From: Phascolarctos cinereus
Lineage: Eukaryota; Chordata; Mammalia; Diprotodontia; Phascolarctidae
Reading direction: 5' to 3'
Length of the DNA: 64,000 nucleotides
Assembly: GCF_002099425.1 (NCBI RefSeq)
Contig: NW_018344260.1
Location: 1,160,501 to 1,224,500, forward strand
Shown: positions 58,540 through 64,000 of the stretch, piece by piece
How the letters are laid out: each line of letters begins with the position of its first letter
Position numbering within the stretch: position 1 is the first letter of the stretch
Notes under the pieces: model-generated
What the model was told of the DNA's origin: nothing
What the model saw: the letters and a program-made list of their open reading frames with translations, nothing else
Database searches by the model: none
Made by a program: the position numbers and the translations under genes

Positions 58540-58830
58540 CTGGCAAATATTTAACAATCAGCTCTCGGGGGGGGAAATATGTGTGTCAAACACATTTTTA
58601 AGTTTAATTTACATAACTAATATTTTCTCCATCACTTTTTAAAATCTAGTCAATCAACAAAATAAATTTTTTCCTCCATTAGATTGTGAGTTCCTTGAGG
58701 GCAGAAACTCTTTGTCTCTTTTTTGTATCCCCAGTGCTTACCATAGTGCCTGGCACATAGTAGGTGCTTAACAAGTGTTTATTGAATCAAGCCCTGATTT
58801 GTAGCTTTTGTCAATTTCTAAGTTCTCATG
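58540..58830 (+). repeat. Unclassified interspersed repeat, copy 2
   Basis: 'caatcagctctc', GGGGGGGGAAATATG, 'tttttaagtttaatttaca', 'caatcaacaaaataaat', then after an L2 piece 'aatcaagccctgatttgtag'. Same family as 4,040 and 59,465. Confidence 0.65.
58672..58787 (+). mobile_element. L2 LINE 3' end inside the unclassified repeat
   Basis: 'ccattagattgtgagttcct', 'gtatccccagtgcttacca', 'gcctggcacatagtaggtgc'. It lies between 'aaaataaat' and 'atcaagccctg', which are adjacent in the other two copies of the host repeat. Confidence 0.85.
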
Positions 58831-58929
58831 AGCCAGTTGTAGCAGGCTCTAGCACACATACACATACACACGCCCCACATAGTGGCTTCTTCAGGCTAAA
58901 CATCCCAAATTCTGTTAAGCAATCCTTCC

Positions 58930-59180
58930 ATAGCATAGCTTCAAGTCCCCTCCTGCTCCTGGTTACTATTCTCTGGAGACTATAGTCTAGTCAATGTGCT
59001 CTCAAAATGTGGGGTCCAGAACTGACTCCAGATGTAGCTTGACCCGTTCAGTTAGTCTACTGCTTTCACCCTGGCCTCTACACTTCTATTCTCCCATCCT
59101 GAGCTTACTTCAGCTTTATTGGCAGCCACATCATCCTGCCTGTTGACTCATTGGCTCCAAACCATTATAAGTTTATCCTT
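58930..59180 (-). mobile_element. L3/CR1 LINE relic
   Basis: Antisense phrases 'gtccagaactgactccagat', 'ttattggcagccacatcatc', 'ctgttgactcattggctcc' are typical L3/CR1. Confidence 0.75.
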
Positions 59181-59464
59181 GTTAGCTTCACTTTCAGAGG
59201 GGGCCGTTCTCTGACATCATCCTCAGATCCTGGGGAACAACCTATTTGGGAACAAGTAGTCTTCTATTCACAGACAACAGTATATACATACAAACACTGT
59301 GCAGCATACAAGAAGTTTAAGATCCAGATGTTTGGGGCTGGCTAAATTATACACTGTGCCTGTATCTATTTTGTAAATATCCTGCCTGGTTAGTTTTGTG
59401 TATATTCTATGTTGCCATGCATCTGTAAGGTCCCTTCCTTCCAGAGTTACATCACCTTTTTCCA

Positions 59465-59690
59465 GGGGTGTGCTGGGAAATGTTTTAACAGCTAGCTGGA
59501 GGGGAAGGGGGAGGGGGGAGGAAGAAATGTACACACAACACACTTTTAAGTTTAATCTGAATTATTAACATTTATTCCATCACTTTCTTAAATCTAAGCA
59601 ATCGACAAAATAATAAATCGATCCTTGTAGTGTTTGCCAATTGCCAAAGTATAAATGCTCACACTGAAATTTTAACAATCAGCCCCTAAG
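59465..59690 (+). repeat. Unclassified interspersed repeat, copy 3
   Basis: The fullest copy: GGGGTGTGCTGGGAAATG, 'cacacttttaagtttaatc', 'ccatcactttcttaaatcta', 'caatcgacaaaataataaat', 'aaatgctcacactgaaattt', ending 'aacaatcagcccct'. Confidence 0.65.
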
Positions 59691-59839
59691 GGATGGTAAG
59701 AGTCAGCTCTAGCATTGCGTCTGCTCCTCTGTATGCCTAGTACAGAACTCTGCATACTATTGACTATTCTAAACTTGACTAAGTCAATAATCTGAGAAGC
59801 AAGGGAGACCACCTGGGAGTAGCTAGAGACAACTAAAGG

Positions 59840-60040
59840 TCAAATGTTTGGAGTCAGGAAAGACCTAGGTGAAAATTCTAGCTCTAACATTTACTAGCTG
59901 TGTGACTCTGGCTGGTCACTTGACCCTTCAGAGCCTCAGTTTTCTCATCTGTAAAATGATGATGATAATACTTGAATCACCTATTTCACCAAGTTGTAAG
60001 GAAAGTACTTTCTAGGTCTTAAAACATGTGTGTGTGAGTC
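59840..60040 (+). mobile_element. MIR SINE
   Basis: 'catttactagctgtgtgact', 'agcctcagttttctcatctg', 'caccaagttgtaaggaaag'. Confidence 0.9.
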
Positions 60041-60224
60041 ATTCTTTTTATTATCATCTGGGCCAGAGTGCGCACAAAACTCTTTTCTCTTTTCAGACAA
60101 GTTGTCTTTTTTTCTCAAAGTAACTTTTTTTTTTAATAAGGAAAATGTCTAACAGAAAACTTGTCTACAGAGCATACATTTTTTCTCTGTCCTGAAATTA
60201 TTTTTTGAGCCAAAATCCAAAAAA

Positions 60225-60410
60225 GACTTGTTGGTACAAAGAAAAGAGCCCTAGATTTGAAGTCAGAGGTCATGAGTTTAAATTCTTGCTCTGCCATTTA
60301 CCGTGTGACCTTGAATAAGTCAGGCTTTCTGTGCCTCAGTTTTCTCACCTATAAAATAAAGGACTTGGAATAGTCGAACTATAACATCCCTTCTAGCTTA
60401 GCTCAGAGCT
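60225..60410 (+). mobile_element. MIR SINE
   Basis: 'gaaaagagccctagatttga', 'ttgctctgccatttaccgtg', 'tgcctcagttttctcaccta'. Confidence 0.88.
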
Positions 60411-60424
60411 TCACATTTATCTCT

Positions 60425-60580
60425 TAAATGTCCTCTTGTTAAATTTGGTTAACCATTATAACCCATCAAGATATTTTAGAATCCTGCTCCTAATACCCAA
60501 CATATTCCCTAGCCCCTCCAACTTTTTGTCCCCTGCAAACCTGATCAGCATGACATCTATGTCTTGGGTGACATCTTACA
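60425..60580 (-). mobile_element. L3/CR1 LINE relic
   Basis: 'catcaagatattttagaatc', 'tttgtcccctgcaaacctga', 'cagcatgacatctatgtctt' parallel the 10,510-10,620 segment of the other L3 copy. Confidence 0.65.
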
Positions 60581-60780
60581 CCCAAAGGTATCAAAAGATG
60601 TCTAGGCTAGTGAGGATAATTGGAAGACAGAATAGGATTCTTGGAGGAGAAATGAGGACACCAAAATGACAAATGAGGATTACAAAAGTGGAAGGAAATA
60701 CCTGAGGATATGAGTGGTCAGAAGAATAGGTGAGAACACCTGGTGGTAGAGGAAGACAACTAGGGAGAAAAGTAAGACAT

Positions 60781-60930
60781 GTATAACCTATATCAAATTG
60801 CTTATCATCTCAGGAAGGGGGAAAAGGAGGGGGAAGTGGGAGGATTTGGAGCTCAAAATTTAAAAAAATAAATGTTAAAAATTGTTTTTACATGTAATTG
60901 GGGAAAAAATAAAATATTCCCCCCAAAAAA
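60781..60930 (+). mobile_element. L1 3' end, short copy
   Basis: 'gtataacctatatcaaattg', G-rich block, 'tttggagctcaaaattt', 'acatgtaattggggaaaaa'. The flanks AGGGAGAAAAGTAAGACAT and AGGAGAAAAGGGAAGATAT are a worn target-site duplication. Confidence 0.85.
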
Positions 60931-61094
60931 AGGAGAAAAGGGAAGATATTTAATAGGTGAGCCTTAGGGGATATTGGGCCTTCTGCTAATGTAAACCCCC
61001 AAATCTGGGGATTCCCCTTTCATCCCTTTCTTTTCTTTTGTGGGCCCCAAGAATTGCTCTACTTATTCCCTTCTGGCTGTCATCCCCTTTGCTT

Positions 61095-61157
61095 CTTTTT
61101 TCACTCCTCATGGAAATACAGTTCTCCCTTCTTTTTCACTCCTCATGGAAATACAGC
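61095..61157 (+). repeat. 36-bp tandem duplication
   Basis: 'ttcactcctcatggaaatac' with its 5' neighbours is repeated after 36 bases (copies ending near 61,121 and 61,157). The second copy abuts the MITE's 5' end. Confidence 0.85.
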
Positions 61158-61468
61158 TATACCTTCCACATCATGGGGGTTAGGGGCAGGGCACCCCAAG
61201 ATCTGGAAAATCCACATAAAATTTTTGACCCTTCCTTCATAGCAAAGAAGTCTGAGCTTTTTTCTTTTTCTTTTGTGAGGTACTTACAGTGCCTTATTGT
61301 AAAATTTGGGTTAAGTATTTGGTCATAGGCTCTGCGTTGTCTGTTGACCTCCTCATGTCATCTTCGGCTTCCTCAAAAATCCCAAAAGATTCCCATTTAA
61401 TTTCTAATGCCAACCCACAACATATTGAAACCTCGATGGAGAAAGTCATGATGTGGGGGAGATAATTG
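61154..61468. mobile_element. Tc1/mariner-type MITE (pogo/Tigger-like)
   Basis: Ends CAGCTATACCTTCCACATC and GATGTGGGGGAGATAATTG with TA on each side (61,152-61,153; 61,469-61,470). The interior keeps GGGGTTAGGGGCAGGGCACC and 'gtaaaatttgggttaa', as in the copy at 39,773. No transposase. Confidence 0.82.
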
Positions 61469-61745
61469 TAGTTGTAGTCACCCAGTTTCTTCTTCCCCTC
61501 TTGACCTTGGGCACTCAGCCCTGGAAGATTTTCTAGGGATTTTTTAATGTTTGTAACTAAATGAGAACAGACAAGATAAGGTAGAGAGGGACATAATGAA
61601 ACATAGCAGAAAAAAAATCTTAGCCAGTTATAAAATGTTAAGAGAAACTTCAATGTAGTGGAAAGAACAGTGGATTTGGGAGCAGAGCTGGGATTCAAAC
61701 CCATGAGTCAGAGGACCTGGGTTCAAATCTTGACTCTGCCAATTA

Positions 61746-61755
61746 TTATTTTACG

Positions 61756-61789
<34 letters not shown>

Positions 61790-61937
61790 CCTTCATTCTC
61801 AAAAAGGGCAATGACATCAGGGAGGTGATGCCATAACATGCAAGTGAATTAAGTGAGGGAGGGCTGTGCAAAGTCACCAGCTTCACTTTCTCCTCCGGAG
61901 TCATCTGAGTCCAGTGGCAAGACACAGTATGTTGATT
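61746..61937 (-). mobile_element. Short non-autonomous RTE-like derivative
   Basis: On the minus strand it begins with about 110 bases resembling the 5' part of the 41,869-45,895 LINE (compare 'gagaaagtgaagctggtgac' with its 45,440-45,520 segment). It ends with that LINE's 3' end ('gatgtcattgccctttttg', 'gagaatgaaggacaac') and a (CAA)n tail. It keeps both ends and no coding, like a SINE or deletion derivative that its LINE could move. The (TTG)n run at 61,756-61,789 is its tail. Confidence 0.75.
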
Positions 61938-61954
61938 AAGACACAACCTCCCTG

Positions 61955-62373
61955 GAGTTAGCTTTTCATGACATGTCTACTATGGAAGTGTTTTGCATAA
62001 CTGCACATGTATAACCTATATTGAGTTGCTTGCCTTTTCAAAGAGGGTGGGTAGGGAGGGAGGAAGGGTGAAAATTTGGAACCCCAAGTTTTAAAAACAC
62101 ATTTTAAAAAAATGTTTTCACATGCAACTGGGAAATAAGAAATATAGGAAATGGGGTATAGAAATCTATCCTGCCCTACAGGAAAATAGAAGGGGAAAGG
62201 GATAAGAGAAGTGGGGGGAGAGATAGAAGAGAGGGCAGACTAGGGGAAGGGGTATTCAGAATGCATGCCATCTTGGGGTGGGGGAGGGGCAAGATGGGGT
62301 GAAAAATGTGGAACTCAAAATCTTGTGGAAGTGAATGTTGAAAACTAAAAATAAATAAGTTTATATTTAAAAA
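61955..62373 (+). mobile_element. L1 3' end with 17-bp target-site duplication
   Basis: 'acatgtataacctatattga', 'aatttggaaccccaagtttt', a second G-rich and 'gtggaactcaaaatcttgtg' block, then an A-rich end. A perfect AAGACACAACCTCCCTG lies at 61,938-61,954 and 62,374-62,390. Confidence 0.93.
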
Positions 62374-62507
62374 AAGACACAACCTCCCTGAGCCCCAGTT
62401 TTGTCACCTGTAAAATATGGGAGGGTTGGAACTGCATGACCTCTTAAGATCACTTCTAGCTCTGAATCGATCTATGATCCTAACAAACATCCAAAGTCTT
62501 GCAATCA

Positions 62508-62662
62508 CAATTACATGTATATAACCTATGTCAAATTGCTTGCTTTCTCAATGGCAGGGGGCAGGAAGGGAGAGAAATTGGAACTAAAATTTTGGGAAAA
62601 AAAAAGGATGTTAAGACTTTTTACATGTAATTGGAGAAAAAATGAAACATTAATTTTTTTTT
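62508..62662 (+). mobile_element. L1 3' end, short copy
   Basis: A 155-base L1 terminus ('atgtatataacctatgtcaa', 'attggaactaaaattttggg', 'acatgtaattggagaaaaaa') with a perfect duplication AAGTCTTGCAATCA at 62,494-62,507 and 62,663-62,676. Confidence 0.93.
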
Positions 62663-62679
62663 AAGTCTTGCAATCAAGA

Positions 62680-63690
62680 CATGTTTAGTGAGAAACCTGA
62701 CTCTTTGGTCAGCGTGAGCAGGCCTTGGGAGAGTGAGCCCAGAACACGCATGAACTACATTTAGTGTTCTTTGGAATATAAAGGAAACTTAACCTGCTCC
62801 TTTTCAGACTCTTCAAGAACCCACTCATTTTTAAATTGTTCTGAGAGCCCCACCTGCCCAACATGGCTTTTGTCCTAGGGATTTCTTTTCAGGCCTTCAT
62901 AGACACTGTAGGATAGAAGGGGGAAAAAGTGAACATAGATGTGAATATTGGGTTTGGGGTGCACAACATACGCAGATGAGATTCATTTATTACTCAGCAG
63001 AAACTTCAGCCTGTATCTGTCTCATTCTCCTACTTTGGAAAGTCATCTTAGGTCATTCCCTGACAATCTCTGTCTCTCTCTCTCCTGACTTAAAAATAAA
63101 AACCAAGTCACTGTTTATTTTTAAACTTCTCTCTTCTCCCCGCCCCCCACAATGAGTCAGGAGGAAAAATATTAACTCCTGGAGAAGGCTTCAGGAACCT
63201 TGTTAGTGGCTCTTGGCTCTTAAGTCCATGTTAATGTCTAATTACTCCCATGTCCACATCTGCAACTTGGAAGGTTGGCTTTTCATAGAATTCAGCCTGG
63301 GCAGGGCTTTTTTAACTTTTCCAAGATTAAACCTTGACCTCATAAATAATGCCTACAAGTAGGTCACTTAATGTCTCTGAGCCTTGGTTTACCTATGCCC
63401 TGAGTCTAGGGCTCATTTGTGTCCTGCCTGCCCAGGGTCTACACAGTCATATATACATACAGTTTGGGTTAGGCAAGGCAGTCAATGATCTCTGCTTCAT
63501 CATTTCTGGCTAGATCTGCATGTCATACAGACCGTCATTTTAATATCATTATAGGTGACTCTCTTGCCTTCTAGAAGGAAGTCTGGCACTTCAGCCACCT
63601 CATTGTTGTTGGAGTGGTTCATATTCTTTTTGCAATTCCATTTCTCCTGCTGGTTCTGCTTTCTCTTCCCTCTGCCACACTCTTTCTTTT
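62680..63690. other. No recognised feature
   Basis: Unique-looking DNA; 63,355-63,400 has a faint MIR-like phrase ('gtcacttaatgtctctgagc'). No exon seen. Confidence 0.4.
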
Positions 63691-64000
63691 TTTTTTTTAG
63701 GCTATCCATGTACAATCATATTAAACATATTTCCACATTAGTCATGTTGTGAGAGAAGAATCAGAACAAAAGGGGGAAACCATGAGAGAGGAAAAAAAGA
63801 ACATGTGCTTTGATCTGCATTCAGACTCCATAGTTCTTTCTCTGGATGCAGATAGCATTTTCCATCATGAGTCTTTTGAAATTGTCTTAGATCATTTTAT
63901 TGCTGAGAGAAGTTAAGTCTATTAAAGCTGGTCATTGCACAATGGTCCTGTTACTGTATACAATATTCTCCTGGTTCTGCTCACTTCACTCAACATCAAT
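63690..64000 (-). mobile_element. L1 3' end, cut by window edge
   Basis: Antisense L1: 'tttccacattagtcatgttg', 'agttctttctctggatgcag', 'ttctcctggttctgctcact'. It continues past the window. Confidence 0.9.

Larger units (their letters stand above)
61640..62470 (+). mobile_element. MIR SINE split by two insertions
   Basis: The first half runs from 61,640 ('ggaaagaacagtggatttgg') to 'cttgactctgccaattatta'; the second half starts at 62,374 ('acaacctccctgagcccc', 'gtcacctgtaaaatatggg'). Between them lie an RTE-derived short element and an L1 3' end. Confidence 0.85.

Noticed and set aside
1-64000. CRISPR array, rRNA, intact tRNA, provirus with paired LTRs, or bacterial operon
   Set aside because: None seen. 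Repeats here are interspersed eukaryotic elements or simple repeats, and I could not identify any LTR pair or retroviral gene.

Overview
This window is mammalian nuclear DNA, almost certainly from a marsupial. The diagnosis rests on its repeats: many copies of the tRNA-derived SINE with the head GGCAGCTAGGTGG (MAR1/WSINE1 type), a second SINE with a BovB/RTE-like tail (core GAGTCGGACACGACTGA), marsupial L1 3' ends, and abundant MIR, L2 and L3/CR1 relics. I cannot decide between American and Australian marsupials from sequence alone. More than half of the window is recognisable transposon DNA. No CRISPR array, rRNA gene, intact tRNA gene, provirus or bacterial-style operon is visible, and I found no new biochemical system.

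Host genes are sparse. The plus strand carries two exon candidates of one gene. One (24,739-25,413) opens with an ATG right after a splice acceptor. The other (40,828-40,944) has clean splice sites at both ends and encodes a peptide that I recognise as the start of the conserved FAM221B domain; the cysteine-rich exons that should follow are not visible before the window ends. About 8-9 kb upstream of the first exon, a CpG island (15,195-15,500) and a candidate minus-strand first exon with a hydrophobic segment and a strong splice donor suggest a divergent neighbour. From remembered human synteny TMEM8B would be expected there, but the sequence does not prove it.

Layout. 1-14 kb: old MIR, L2 and L3/CR1 relics, one L3 copy being broken by an L1 that itself carries a SINE; a decayed tRNA-Glu copy lies at 13.55 kb. 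14.4-17.3 kb: CpG island, an 18-bp coding-frame minisatellite and a TATA/X-box-like cluster. 17.3-24.7 kb: L2, L1 and SINE copies and long purine tracts. 24.7-41 kb: the two FAM221B exons and the intron between them. A degenerate minisatellite lies at both ends of that intron, separated by 15 kb of stacked insertions: an L1, a second L1 inside it, an RTE-like LINE inside that, and L1 pieces inside the RTE. 41.9-45.9 kb: a second, nearly complete RTE-like LINE with a perfect 12-bp target-site duplication. 46-64 kb: L1, L2, MIR and SINE copies, two kinds of terminal-inverted-repeat DNA element, and an unclassified repeat family present three times.

The most informative part is the insertion stratigraphy. 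Most junctions keep target-site duplications that can be read by eye, so the order of events can be reconstructed.
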